A stretch of 64,000 nt of DNA, taken from NCBI GenBank assembly GCA_035309005.1, contig DATGFP010000151.1, forward strand, positions 1 to 64,000, in the 5' to 3' direction. A program made the position numbers and the translations under genes. The DNA is from DATARH01 sp035309005 (GTDB lineage Bacteria; Pseudomonadota; Alphaproteobacteria; ATCC43930; CGMCC-115725). Shown here one piece after another: positions 34,396-42,967 of the stretch; positions within the stretch are counted from its first letter, which is position 1, and every line of letters begins with the position of its first letter. The notes beneath the pieces were generated by a model. That model was given only the letters and a program-made list of their open reading frames with translations. It had not been told where the DNA came from and did not search any database.

Positions 34396-35649
34396 TTAGG
34401 CCGGGATGCGCACCGGCAGCGAGCGAATGCCGTGGATGAAGTTGGAATAGGTCCGCCGCGCCGGTCCCATGACCTCGATCACCGGATAGCGCTGCATGAT
34501 CTCTTCCCACAGGATGCGCAATTGCAGCTCGGCGAGCCGGTTGCCGACGCAGCGATGGACGCCGAAGCCGAACGACAGATGCTGGCGCGGCCGCTTCCGG
34601 TCGATGATAAAGTTGTCCGGCTCCTCGATCGCCTCGGGATCGCGGTTGCCCGAGACATACCACATGACCACCTTGTCGCCCTTCTTGATCGACTTGCCGG
34701 CGAGTTCGATGTCCTCCTTGGCGGTACGGCGCATGTGGATGACGGGGGTCACGTAACGGATGATCTCCGACACCATGCTCGGGATCAGCGACGGGTCGTC
34801 GCGCAGTTTCCGGTATTCGCCGGGATGCTCGTTCAGCGCCATCAAGCCGCCGGTCATCGAGTTACGCGTCGTGTCGTTGCCGCCGACGATCAGCAGCGAA
34901 AGGGTCCCCATGAACTCGCGGAACGGCATATTGCGCGTCGCCTCGCCGTGCGCCAGCATCGAGAGCAGATCGAATTTCGGCGGCTGTTGTGCGCGTTCGT
35001 TGAACAGCTTGCCCAGCGCCTCGGCCATCTTGGTCAGCTCGGCGAATTTCTCCTCTTCAGAATGCACCGGCGCATCGGGCGAACGGACATTGGCGATTGC
35101 CACATCCGACCAATAGGTCAGCTGACGCCGATCTTCCCATGGATAATCAAACAGGGTCGCGAGCATCATCGTCGTCAGCTCGATCGACACAAGGTCGACC
35201 CAATCGAACGTCTCACCCCGCGGCAAGCCGTCGAGCACCCGTCTGGTGCGCTCGCGGATCAGCCCTTCCATGTTGGCGAGGTTGCCGGGCGCGACCACCG
35301 GGCTGACGACCATCCGCTGCTCGTCATGCCGCGGCGGGTCCATTCGGATGAAGCTCGGTCGGTCCATTTCTTTGGGCTGGTCCTCGACCGCGATGCCGCC
35401 CAATTCCGAGGCCGACGAATAGGCATGGTGGTTGATCTCGACCTGCATGATATCCTTGTACTTGGTTACCGACCAATAGGGCCCGTAAAGGCTTTCCCGG
35501 CAGTAATGCACGGGGTCCTCGCGCCGCAGTCGCGCAAAGTAGGGATACCAAGCGTCGTCCTGGTAGAGCTTCGGATCGCTGACATCAATGCTGTCCAGCG
35601 GGATACGCTCGATATCGATGTCAGATCGGGCATCGGCGCGTGCGGTCAT
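34396..35649 (-). CDS. Cytochrome P450, CYP153-like (tandem paralog)
   Basis: A 417-residue paralog of the next P450. It has LIVGGNDTTRNSMTGG in the I-helix, MDPPRHDEQRMVVSPVVAPG, and the heme loop HLSFGFGVHRCVGNRLAELQ with axial Cys367. Both proteins end in VRIPA, so the pair came from a duplication within this locus. The gene is 24 bp after the ferredoxin gene and 20 bp before the second P450, indicating one operon. The two may differ in chain-length preference. Confidence 0.87.
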   Translation of the reverse strand: MTARADARSDIDIERIPLDSIDVSDPKLYQDDAWYPYFARLRREDPVHYCRESLYGPYWSVTKYKDIMQVEINHHAYSSASELGGIAVEDQPKEMDRPSFIRMDPPRHDEQRMVVSPVVAPGNLANMEGLIRERTRRVLDGLPRGETFDWVDLVSIELTTMMLATLFDYPWEDRRQLTYWSDVAIANVRSPDAPVHSEEEKFAELTKMAEALGKLFNERAQQPPKFDLLSMLAHGEATRNMPFREFMGTLSLLIVGGNDTTRNSMTGGLMALNEHPGEYRKLRDDPSLIPSMVSEIIRYVTPVIHMRRTAKEDIELAGKSIKKGDKVVMWYVSGNRDPEAIEEPDNFIIDRKRPRQHLSFGFGVHRCVGNRLAELQLRILWEEIMQRYPVIEVMGPARRTYSNFIHGIRSLPVRIPA

Positions 35650-35673
35650 TGCGTTACCCTCCGCTCAGGAGCC

Positions 35674-36000
35674 TTAGTGTTGCCCTTCGGGCAGCCGGAC
35701 AATCAATCCGTCCAACGCCTCGCTCACCGTGATCTGGCAGGAGAGCCGGGAGTTGGGCTGCGCGAGCGCCGCAAAGCTCAGCATGCTGGCTTCCTGCGAG
35801 CCTGCGGGCGGGGCGCCGGTCTTTGCGAGCCAGGCGTCGTCGACGTAGACGTGGCAGGTCGCGCACGCGCATTCGCCGCCGCAATCGGCATCGATGCCGG
35901 GAATGTTATTGTTGACCGCGCCGCGCATGACGGACGAGCCGACCGGCACTTCGACCCGGTGCTCGCGGCCACCGAATTCAACGTAGATGATCGTCGGCAT
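35674..36000 (-). CDS. [2Fe-2S] ferredoxin (electron donor for adjacent P450s)
   Basis: A 108-residue adrenodoxin-type ferredoxin. The cluster ligands are Cys40-x5-Cys46-x2-Cys49 (DADCGGECACATCHVY) and Cys88. The order ferredoxin-P450-P450, all on the minus strand and with short gaps, indicates that it feeds electrons to both CYP153-like proteins. A ferredoxin reductase must be encoded elsewhere. Confidence 0.88.
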   Translation of the reverse strand: MPTIIYVEFGGREHRVEVPVGSSVMRGAVNNNIPGIDADCGGECACATCHVYVDDAWLAKTGAPPAGSQEASMLSFAALAQPNSRLSCQITVSEALDGLIVRLPEGQH

Positions 36001-36274
36001 GGCGGCGGCTTCCTTTAATTTTCTGTGCCAGCGCGGAGTGGCAGGGTATGCCCCCTCGGGCCGTTGGGCAAGCCATCAGCCTTGCGGCCACCAAGTCGGC
36101 TACGGGGCATCCTGAGCCTACGACGCTGACCAGCCAAAAGCCGACCTGGCGCCGGGACCAGCCGTTAGGCTCTTGTCCGCGCTCCCGCATGGCGCGATCA
36201 TAGCCTCCGGCAGGCCCGAGTCCCGGGAATGTCGGATAAGAGCGACGCGCGGATCGCGCGGTGAGGGAGGGGAT

Positions 36275-37669
36275 ATGGCCGCTCAGACATCAGACGAACT
36301 TTTGGCGTTGTTCGACACCGCCCAACTCAATGTGCGCTATTGGGCCATTTTCGTGATCATGTCGGCGATCATCGTTCTTGAATTCTTTGATTTTGGGGTC
36401 GTCGCCTTCCTGCTCGCCGTGGTCGGCCCCGCCTGGCATCTGACCTATGGCCAATCGGCGACGATCCTCTACAGCGGCGGCGTCGGCTCGATCGTCGGCG
36501 CCCTCGCATTCGGCGCATTTTCCGACGCCTGGGGACGCAAGACATCGATCGTTGTCGGCACTTTCATTTGCGGCATCGGCGCCGCGCTGAACGGCCTCGT
36601 CCCGGACGGTCAATGGGTGCTGTTCGCGGCGCTGCGCTTTGTCGTTGGCGTGGGGCTGACGGCGGCGGTCGTTCCTGCCCTGACGATCGTCGTCGAATTG
36701 ACCCCGACGCGGCACCGCACGTTCGTGACGAGCTTCTATATCGTGTTCGCGACCGCCGGCGGCTTCGTGGCGTCGCTGTCCTCCGCCTTGTTACTCGGAG
36801 CGATCGGCTGGCGCGGCATGGCAATGCTCGGCATCGGCGTGACGTTTGCCGGGTGCGTCGCTTGGGCGTTCGTCCCGGAATCGGTGCGCTGGCTTGCTGC
36901 CAAGGGGCGCTTCGCGGAGGCCCGCGCCGAGGTTGCCAAGCAGTTGGGCATGCCGCTGCAGTCGGTGCCGCTGCCGACCGTCGCGCCGGCCAGTCAGCCG
37001 CGCGCCAAGCTGTCCGAATTGTTTGAACAGCCGCGCATGTTCTTCGAGACGATCTTTATCTGGGGCGGCGCAGCGACCGCGGCCTATGGGGTCTATCTGT
37101 GGGGGCCGACCGTCATCGCGCTGCTGCAAAAGATCCCGGTGCCGCAGGCCGCGAAATACTTTGTGTTCGTGACCGGATGCGGCATCATCGGAAAGATCGT
37201 CGTGTCATTTCTCGCGCCGCTGATCGGGCGCCGCGTCCTCGGCGTCATCTGGGGGTTCGCCGGCGCTGCGGCGCTCGGTGCGGCGGCCTTTTACCATGGT
37301 TTCGCGATCGCCGGCGTACCGGTGATGGTTCTGCTGCTCTCCGCTTCCGCCTTCTGTATCGACGGCAGCTTCTCGAACCTCGCGCCCTACACGGTCGAGA
37401 GCTACGGCGTGCGGCTGGGTGCGCGGTCCTCCGGTCTTGGTCAGACCGCGAACGGCGTCGGCAAGATACTTGGGCCGCTCTCAATCGCGGTGATCGCCGG
37501 GACCAGCAACATCATCTCGCCGCTGGCGACGGAGGGCGCTTTGCGGGGCGGGTTTCTGTTCCTCGCCGCGGGCATGGCGCTGGTCGGGCTTTCCTTCCTG
37601 TTCCTCGGGGTCGAGACGCATGGCCGCGCAATGACAGTCGAGGCGGAGGCAAGCGCCGAGGCGCGCTAG
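36275..37669 (+). CDS. MFS transporter, aromatic acid/organic anion symporter-like
   Basis: A 464-residue MFS protein with about twelve membrane helices. It contains IIVLEFFDFGVVAFLLAV near helix 1 and the helix 2-3 loop GAFSDAWGRK, typical of the family that includes PcaK and shikimate carriers. The ATG at 36275 follows GAGGGAGGGGAT. It is divergent from the ferredoxin-P450 operon, so it may import the substrate of the same route. Confidence 0.85.
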   Translation: MAAQTSDELLALFDTAQLNVRYWAIFVIMSAIIVLEFFDFGVVAFLLAVVGPAWHLTYGQSATILYSGGVGSIVGALAFGAFSDAWGRKTSIVVGTFICGIGAALNGLVPDGQWVLFAALRFVVGVGLTAAVVPALTIVVELTPTRHRTFVTSFYIVFATAGGFVASLSSALLLGAIGWRGMAMLGIGVTFAGCVAWAFVPESVRWLAAKGRFAEARAEVAKQLGMPLQSVPLPTVAPASQPRAKLSELFEQPRMFFETIFIWGGAATAAYGVYLWGPTVIALLQKIPVPQAAKYFVFVTGCGIIGKIVVSFLAPLIGRRVLGVIWGFAGAAALGAAAFYHGFAIAGVPVMVLLLSASAFCIDGSFSNLAPYTVESYGVRLGARSSGLGQTANGVGKILGPLSIAVIAGTSNIISPLATEGALRGGFLFLAAGMALVGLSFLFLGVETHGRAMTVEAEASAEAR

Positions 37670-37707
37670 GACGGCATTAACGCCCGACCCTCAGCCTGCT
37701 CCTCTGC

Positions 37708-38526
37708 TCAGTAATAGACTGAGCGCCCGGCGCCGCCGCCTGCCGCAACCAACTCGCCCGAGACCGCCCAGGCCTTGTCCGAAGCGAGGAAGGCCGCGAC
37801 GAACGCGACCTCCGACGCGTCCACCATGCGGCAGATCGAATTGCCGCGCGGCGAGTCCGGAGCGAAGTCCCGGCGCTCCGCCTCTTGCGGGGAGACGCCC
37901 AGCTGGGCGGCGCGGGCGGCAAGGAGGCTCGGCGTGCGCTCGGTGCGGGTGGTGCCGGGATGGATGCAATTCACCGTGATCCCATGACGGCCCAATTGGA
38001 CCGCCAGCGTTTTTGTCATGTGCACCAGGCCGGCATTTCGGGCGCCGCCGCTGAGATTGCCGGCGTTGCGGGCGTTGCCGCCGCTGATATTGATGATGCG
38101 GCCCCAGCCCGCTTGTCTCATGTACGGGATGGCCGCGCGCGAACAGCGCAGCGCTCCGACGTACTTCACGTTGAAATCCTCGATCAAATCCTCGTCGACG
38201 ACGGTTTCAATGGGACCGGTCGCGGTCGCCGAGCCGCCTGGCGCGGACCCGCTGTTGACCAGGATATGCAGGCCGCCCAGTTGCTGTGCCGCCTCGGCGA
38301 CCATACGGTCGACCTGCTCCTTGCTGGTGACGTCGGCCACGAGCGGAACGATGCGCCGGTTGGTCTCGGCAGCCAATTCGCGCGCCGTCGCCTCCAGATC
38401 CGCCTGGTTGCGCGCCACGATCGCCACATCGGCCCCTTCACGAGCCAATTCGCGCGCGATGGCTTTGCCGATGCCCCGACTGCCGCCGGTCACGATCGCA
38501 TGCTTGCCCTGTAATCCGAGCTCCAT
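37708..38526 (-). CDS. SDR family protein lacking the catalytic Tyr-Lys pair
   Basis: A 272-residue SDR-fold protein with an intact cofactor motif (VTGGSRGIG) and VADVTSKEQV. At the active site, IINISGGNARNAGNLSGGAR and NAGLVHMTKTLA occupy the place of the usual S...YxxxK block. Counting back from the shared VHMTK, the Tyr and Lys are Gly and Asn here. NNAG is also changed to NSGS. It may be a binding protein, or use different chemistry. A 17-bp perfect palindrome lies 54 bp upstream of its start. Confidence 0.8.
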   Translation of the reverse strand: MELGLQGKHAIVTGGSRGIGKAIARELAREGADVAIVARNQADLEATARELAAETNRRIVPLVADVTSKEQVDRMVAEAAQQLGGLHILVNSGSAPGGSATATGPIETVVDEDLIEDFNVKYVGALRCSRAAIPYMRQAGWGRIINISGGNARNAGNLSGGARNAGLVHMTKTLAVQLGRHGITVNCIHPGTTRTERTPSLLAARAAQLGVSPQEAERRDFAPDSPRGNSICRMVDASEVAFVAAFLASDKAWAVSGELVAAGGGAGRSVYY

Positions 38527-38579
38527 GGCATACTCTCCCTTGTTGGCGTGAGCGCGATTTTGTTGTTCCGCTGCTCATT

Positions 38580-38596
38580 GTTCTCTCTGAGAGAAC
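38580..38596. promoter_or_regulatory. Perfect 17-bp palindrome upstream of the SDR gene
   Basis: GTTCTCTC-T-GAGAGAAC is a perfect 8-bp dyad around one base, in the 220-bp gap between two minus-strand genes. It is probably a regulator-binding site for the downstream SDR gene. No cognate regulator is adjacent. Confidence 0.5.
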
Positions 38597-38746
38597 CTGA
38601 CGCAAGGCGCGCCGGACGCCTGGCAATCCAGGACGTTCGCGCGATCCTAATGAAACGGTGAGAAGCGCCGCGATCTGGCTTTGCGCGGGTCGTCTCGCAC
38701 CGGGGGCGCTTTGGCGTTGTCCGGGCGGCTCAAACGAGCGTAAAAA

Positions 38747-39712
38747 TCAGCTCGGCACCCAGGCGGCGGCCCGGATCTCGCCGAAATCGCGGGCGAGCTT
38801 GCGCCAGGAAGCGCCGGCGTTTTCGGTGACGTAGACCTCGCCGAACAGGCTGAACGCGATGATGCGGTCGGGGGCGGCGGGATGCGTTGCGAGGCCCCAC
38901 ATTGTGGCGTTGGGCCGGGTCGGGAGCGGCAGGATTTCCCAGGTCTCGCCGAAGTTTGTGGTGCGGAGCACGTGACCCGTTTCGCCCGTCGTGGTCTCAC
39001 CGCAGCCGGCGAACAATACGCCGGGATCGTCGGCCTTGACGGCCAGGCCGCGGGCGTAGGGCAGGGGCCATTTCTCCCGGATATCCAAGGGCTGCCAAGT
39101 GTCGCCCAGATCGTTGCTGGCGAAGACCTCGCGCGCCGTGCTGGCATAGAGGCGCTTGGGGCTGGTCGCCGCGAGCGTCACCGCGTGAATGTCCGGGTCG
39201 TACAAACCGCCATCGAGGTGCGTCCAGGTGTCGCCGCCGTCGCGGCTGCGGAAGACGCCGTCGATTTCCACCCCGGCCCACACCATCCGATGATCGTCGG
39301 GGTCGACAACGAGGCTGGTGACGAAGGCTTCGCCGATCGAGCACTCCCGCGCGGCGCCGATTGCCAGTTTCTCCCACTGCCGGCCGCCGTCCCGCGAGCG
39401 CCAGACCGCCGAGGGGCGCGTGCCGGCGAAGAGAATATCGGGGTCAACCGGGTCGATCGTCAGCGACCAGATCGTCGGCAGGGCACCCTCGGCGCCGATC
39501 CGCTCCCACTGCGCCCCGCCATCGCGGCTCACGAACAGGCCGGTATCGCCACCGGCGAAGATGGTCTGCGCCTCAGTGGGATGGGCGGCCAACGCCTGGA
39601 TACGGCTGTTGAGCGGAAACGGAGCGCGATGCCGCGTCCACGAATTGCCGGCATCCGGACTGTGCCACACGCCCCAGCCGGCCGTTCCCAGACATAGGCT
39701 ATAATTCGCCAT
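38747..39712 (-). CDS. BNR/Asp-box repeat beta-propeller protein
   Basis: A 321-residue protein built of about seven repeats with Asp-box motifs (SPDAGNSW, SRDGGAQW, SRDGGRQW, SRDGGDTW, SNDLGDTW, TTNFGETW, TENAGASW). This is a sialidase/VPS10-type beta-propeller. No signal peptide is seen at MANYSLCLGTAGWGV, so it is probably cytoplasmic. No catalytic site can be named. It precedes no gene with which it obviously forms an operon, although the amidohydrolase gene upstream is on the same strand with 41 bp between. Confidence 0.8.
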   Translation of the reverse strand: MANYSLCLGTAGWGVWHSPDAGNSWTRHRAPFPLNSRIQALAAHPTEAQTIFAGGDTGLFVSRDGGAQWERIGAEGALPTIWSLTIDPVDPDILFAGTRPSAVWRSRDGGRQWEKLAIGAARECSIGEAFVTSLVVDPDDHRMVWAGVEIDGVFRSRDGGDTWTHLDGGLYDPDIHAVTLAATSPKRLYASTAREVFASNDLGDTWQPLDIREKWPLPYARGLAVKADDPGVLFAGCGETTTGETGHVLRTTNFGETWEILPLPTRPNATMWGLATHPAAPDRIIAFSLFGEVYVTENAGASWRKLARDFGEIRAAAWVPS

Positions 39713-39753
39713 ACCCTGCCTCCCTCACCTCGATAGCCCCATCCAAAGCAGCA

Positions 39754-40596
39754 CTAAGCTCTCGCCGGCGACCAGCCGTATGCCTTGGCGGTGGCACCGC
39801 CCATCAGCATCGCCCGCTCGGTGTTACTCAGGCGGTCGGTCTTCACAAAGGGCTCGACAGCCTGTTCGTAGTTGACGACGGCGAACGCGCGCGTCCAGTC
39901 GGTGCCCCACAGGCAGCGCTCGAACCCCCAGGCGTCGAACACGCGCGCCAGCGGATCCCAGATGTCCGGAAATGGATATGGCTTCCGCGACAGCGTGCAG
40001 GCGCCGCTGATCTTCATCACCGCGTTCGGGCGGCGGGCGAGCTCCAGCACCTTCGGAAGATCGGCCCAGGGCTGTGGCGGGGCTGGCGGCACGCGCGGCT
40101 GCAGGATGGCGAGATGGTCGATGATGAAGCGCGTGTCGGGGTGGCGATCGATCAGCGCCGTGCCCGCGTCCAAATTGCCCCAGAACAGGACGTTGACCGG
40201 AAAATCGTGGCGGGCGGCGGCTCGCGCGATCTGGTCGAGGCCCGGGTCGTCGGGCGCGCGGTTCGCCTCCTGCGTCAGCATGATGCGGATGCCGACCGCG
40301 CCCGGGATCTTCTTCCACTCGGCGATTATTTCGGCCACTGCCGGATCGTCGGGATTGACCGGCTTGACGATGGCGAACCGGCCGGGATGGGCCCGTTGGA
40401 CCTCGATCGCATAGCTCGCGTCGTACTGGTACATCGAAAAGGCCGAGATGAAAATCGCGCCGTCGACGCCAACCGTGTCCATCGCTGCCACCATCTCGTC
40501 GCCGGTGACGTGAGGGGGCCAGTTCGGCACACTGTGCCAGGGCCGCTTCGGGGTGTTCGCCTCATAAACATGCACCTGGGAATCGATGATCGTCAT
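39754..40596 (-). CDS. Amidohydrolase family protein (amidohydrolase 2 type)
   Basis: A 280-residue metal-dependent hydrolase/decarboxylase-type TIM barrel. It opens MTIIDSQVHVYEANTP, where the usual HxH is QVH, a variant common in this branch. FIIDHLAIL and the closing LWGTDWTRA Asp fit the family. Such enzymes cleave lactones or decarboxylate aromatic acids. The ATG at 40596 has AGAGGAGCG upstream; the open frame extends 29 codons further without homology. The BNR protein gene follows 41 bp downstream. Confidence 0.83.
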   Translation of the reverse strand: MTIIDSQVHVYEANTPKRPWHSVPNWPPHVTGDEMVAAMDTVGVDGAIFISAFSMYQYDASYAIEVQRAHPGRFAIVKPVNPDDPAVAEIIAEWKKIPGAVGIRIMLTQEANRAPDDPGLDQIARAAARHDFPVNVLFWGNLDAGTALIDRHPDTRFIIDHLAILQPRVPPAPPQPWADLPKVLELARRPNAVMKISGACTLSRKPYPFPDIWDPLARVFDAWGFERCLWGTDWTRAFAVVNYEQAVEPFVKTDRLSNTERAMLMGGATAKAYGWSPARA

Positions 40597-40698
40597 CGCG
40601 GACGCTCCTCTCTGCCTGCGCGAGTTTGGCCATTCCGGCGGGTTCGTGTCCAGAGGGCCCGGCTGCGGCCGCTGGCGATGCAATCTTCACGGAAGGCG

Positions 40699-40775
40699 TG
40701 GCGTCCCCGGCAGGACTCGAACCTGCGACCCCCGGTTTAGGAAACCGATGCTCTATCCGGCTGAGCTACGGGGAC
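40699..40775 (-). tRNA. tRNA-Arg (anticodon CCT)
   Basis: A 77-base tRNA on the minus strand. The acceptor stem GTCCCCG pairs with CGGGGAC, the D-loop is GTAGCTCAGCCGGATAGAG, the anticodon loop is TTCCTAA (anticodon CCT, reading AGG), and GGTTCGAATCC is the T-loop. The discriminator is G and the CCA end is encoded. It stands alone, between the amidohydrolase gene and the kdp operon. Confidence 0.93.
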
Positions 40776-40950
40776 GTCTTGTCGGCGATCGACAGCCTGT
40801 GGGTTATAGCAGAGCGGCAAGCGCTGTCGAGCCTTGCCGCGGCATTCTGGCGCGCTGCGCACCACCCGGATAGCGGCTGCGCGGGGTGCGTGAGCGCTGG
40901 CGCCATCTGGCGATCGACCCGCAAGCAAGAGCAGGTTTGCGCCCGATTTC

Positions 40951-40967
40951 TTTATGGCAGCTTTACG
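40951..40967 (+). promoter_or_regulatory. Putative KdpE-binding direct repeat
   Basis: TTTATG and TTTACG are repeated with an 11-bp period (TTTATGGCAGCTTTACG). The E. coli KdpE site has the same layout of two TTTA-type half-sites one helical turn apart. It lies about 85 bp before the first small gene of the kdp operon, as expected for an activator site. Confidence 0.5.
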
Positions 40968-41050
40968 GCCCGGCGGTCAGACACGTCTCGAAGCTTTATG
41001 CGGCCGCCGCCTACTTTTGCCCGGGCATGCGATCTACCCGGAGTTCGACA

Positions 41051-41134
41051 GTGTATGACGCGCTCTTTCTCGCCGTCGGCTTGGCGTTCTTCGCGGCCGC
41101 CTGCCTCTATCTCTTTGCCTGCGATCGGCTGTGA
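41051..41134 (+). CDS. Small membrane peptide upstream of kdpF
   Basis: A 27-residue frame from a GTG start, reading MYDALFLAVGLAFFAAACLY and ending LFACDRL. It is one hydrophobic helix. GGAG lies eight bases upstream of the GTG; an in-frame ATG at 41027 would add eight residues. I recall similar ORFs of this form before kdpF in alphaproteobacterial kdp operons, but I cannot confirm this without a search. It would be a single-pass membrane peptide, possibly associated with the KdpFABC complex. Confidence 0.55.
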   Translation: MYDALFLAVGLAFFAAACLYLFACDRL

Positions 41135-41141
41135 GGACGCG

Positions 41142-41231
41142 ATGTCGTTCGAGTTGGCTCTCGGTGGGGTGATCGCGGTCGTCATGCTCGTCTATCTGAT
41201 CGCGGCGCTGCTGCGGCCCGAGAAATTCTGA
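41142..41231 (+). CDS. kdpF: K+-transporting ATPase subunit KdpF
   Basis: A 29-residue single-helix protein, MSFELALGGVIAVVMLVYLI followed by AALLRPEKF. The hydrophobic helix ending LLRPEKF is the KdpF signature. It stabilises the KdpABC complex in the membrane. The gene ends 7 bp before kdpA and is too short for most automated gene finders. Confidence 0.88.
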   Translation: MSFELALGGVIAVVMLVYLIAALLRPEKF

Positions 41232-41238
41232 GGCGTCA

Positions 41239-42954
41239 ATGTCCGCAAACGGCTGGGTCCAGATCGCGGTCTTTGTGGCGATCCTGATTGCTCTGGTTCG
41301 CCCATTGGGCGGCTATATGACCGCTGTTTTCGAGGGCCGCATCGCCTTCCTGCGACCGGTCGAGCGGGTGTTTTACCGGCTTTGCGGCGTCGATCCGGGG
41401 GAGGAACAGCACTGGCTGACCTACGGGTTCGGCATGCTGCTGTTCCACGCCGCCGGCTTCGTGCTGCTCTACGCGCTGATGCGGCTGCAATACTGCCTGC
41501 CGTTCAATCCGCAGGGGCAAACTGCGGTGACCCCCGACCTCGGGTTCAACACCGCGGTCAGCTTTGACACCAACACCAACTGGCAGTCCTACGTGCCCGA
41601 GACGACGATGAGCTATCTCGTCCAGATGGCCGGGCTGACGGTGCATAATTTTGCGTCGGCGGCGGCCGGCATCGTCTTGTCGGTCGCATTGATCCGCGGC
41701 TTTGCCCGGCGCTCGGCGCAGACGATCGGCAATTTCTGGGTCGATATGACCCGCTGCGTTCTCTACATCCTGCTGCCGATCTCGATCGTCGGCGCCGTGG
41801 TGCTGGTCTGGCAGGGCGTGCCGCAAAACCTCGGCGCCTATACGCATGCGGCGACCCTCGAAGGCGCCCAACAGGTCATCGCCCAGGGGCCGGTCGCCTC
41901 GCAGGAGATCATCAAGGAACTCGGCACCAACGGCGGCGGCTTCTTCAACGCCAATTCGGCGCATCCGTTCGAGAACCCGAACCCGTTTACCAATCTCATC
42001 GAGCTCGTCGCGATCTTCGCGATCGGCGTCGGGCTGACCAACGTCTTCGGCCGCATGGTAGGCAACGAGCGCCAAGGCTGGGCCTTGCTGGCGGCGATGG
42101 GCATCCTTTTTGTCGCTGGCGTGGCGGTCTGCTACGCGGCCGAGGCGCGCGGCAATCCGCAAATCGCCGCGCTCGGGGTCGATACCGCGCCGTCTGCGTT
42201 GCAGGCCGGCGGCAACATGGAGGGCAAGGAGGTCCGCTTCGGCATCGCTGACTCGGCGTTGTGGGCGACGGTCACCACCGATACCTCGTGCGGCGCTGTC
42301 AACTCGATGCACGATAGCTACCTGCCGTTGGGCGGCATGGTGCCGCTCGTCAACATGCTGCTGGCGGAGGTCATCGTCGGCGGCGTCGGCTCGGGCCTTT
42401 ATGGCCTCCTGCTGTTCGCGGTCATCGCGCTCTTCGTCGCCGGGCTGATGGTCGGGCGAACGCCCGAATATCTCGGCAAGAAGCTCGAGGCGAAGGAAGT
42501 CAAGATGACGATGCTGGCGATTCTGTGCCTGCCGCTGGCGATCCTCGTCTTCACCGCGCTCGCCGTCGTCGTCGCGCCGGGGCTGGCCGGCATGTCCAAC
42601 GCCGGACCGCACGGCTTCACCGAGGTGCTCTACGCCTACACCGAGGGCGCCAACAACAACGGCAGCGCCTTCGCCGGCCTGTCGGCCAACACGCCCTTCT
42701 ACAACACGACGATCGGCCTGGCGATGCTGGTCGGCCGCTTCTTCGTGATCATCCCGATGCTGGCGATCGCCGGCTCGCTGGCGGCAAAGAAGATCGTGCC
42801 GCCCTCGGCCGGCACCTTCCCGACCGATGGCGGGCTGTTCGTCGGCCTCCTGGTCGGCGTAATCGTCATCGTCGGCGGCCTGACATACTTCCCGGCCGTC
42901 GCGCTCGGCCCGCTCGTCGAAGAGTTCGCGATGCAGGCTGGCACTCTGTACTGA
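41239..42954 (+). CDS. kdpA: K+-transporting ATPase subunit KdpA
   Basis: A 571-residue membrane protein that forms the K+ channel-like part of KdpFABC. The repeated selectivity-filter motifs are visible as TNGGGFFNANSAHPFENP and NNNGSAFAGLSANTPFYN, with TSCGAVNSMHD between. Ten or so hydrophobic segments span the length. It uses no ATP itself; KdpB drives it. Length and order agree with E. coli KdpA (557 residues). Confidence 0.95.
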   Translation: MSANGWVQIAVFVAILIALVRPLGGYMTAVFEGRIAFLRPVERVFYRLCGVDPGEEQHWLTYGFGMLLFHAAGFVLLYALMRLQYCLPFNPQGQTAVTPDLGFNTAVSFDTNTNWQSYVPETTMSYLVQMAGLTVHNFASAAAGIVLSVALIRGFARRSAQTIGNFWVDMTRCVLYILLPISIVGAVVLVWQGVPQNLGAYTHAATLEGAQQVIAQGPVASQEIIKELGTNGGGFFNANSAHPFENPNPFTNLIELVAIFAIGVGLTNVFGRMVGNERQGWALLAAMGILFVAGVAVCYAAEARGNPQIAALGVDTAPSALQAGGNMEGKEVRFGIADSALWATVTTDTSCGAVNSMHDSYLPLGGMVPLVNMLLAEVIVGGVGSGLYGLLLFAVIALFVAGLMVGRTPEYLGKKLEAKEVKMTMLAILCLPLAILVFTALAVVVAPGLAGMSNAGPHGFTEVLYAYTEGANNNGSAFAGLSANTPFYNTTIGLAMLVGRFFVIIPMLAIAGSLAAKKIVPPSAGTFPTDGGLFVGLLVGVIVIVGGLTYFPAVALGPLVEEFAMQAGTLY

Positions 42955-42967
42955 GCGGAACCTAAAA

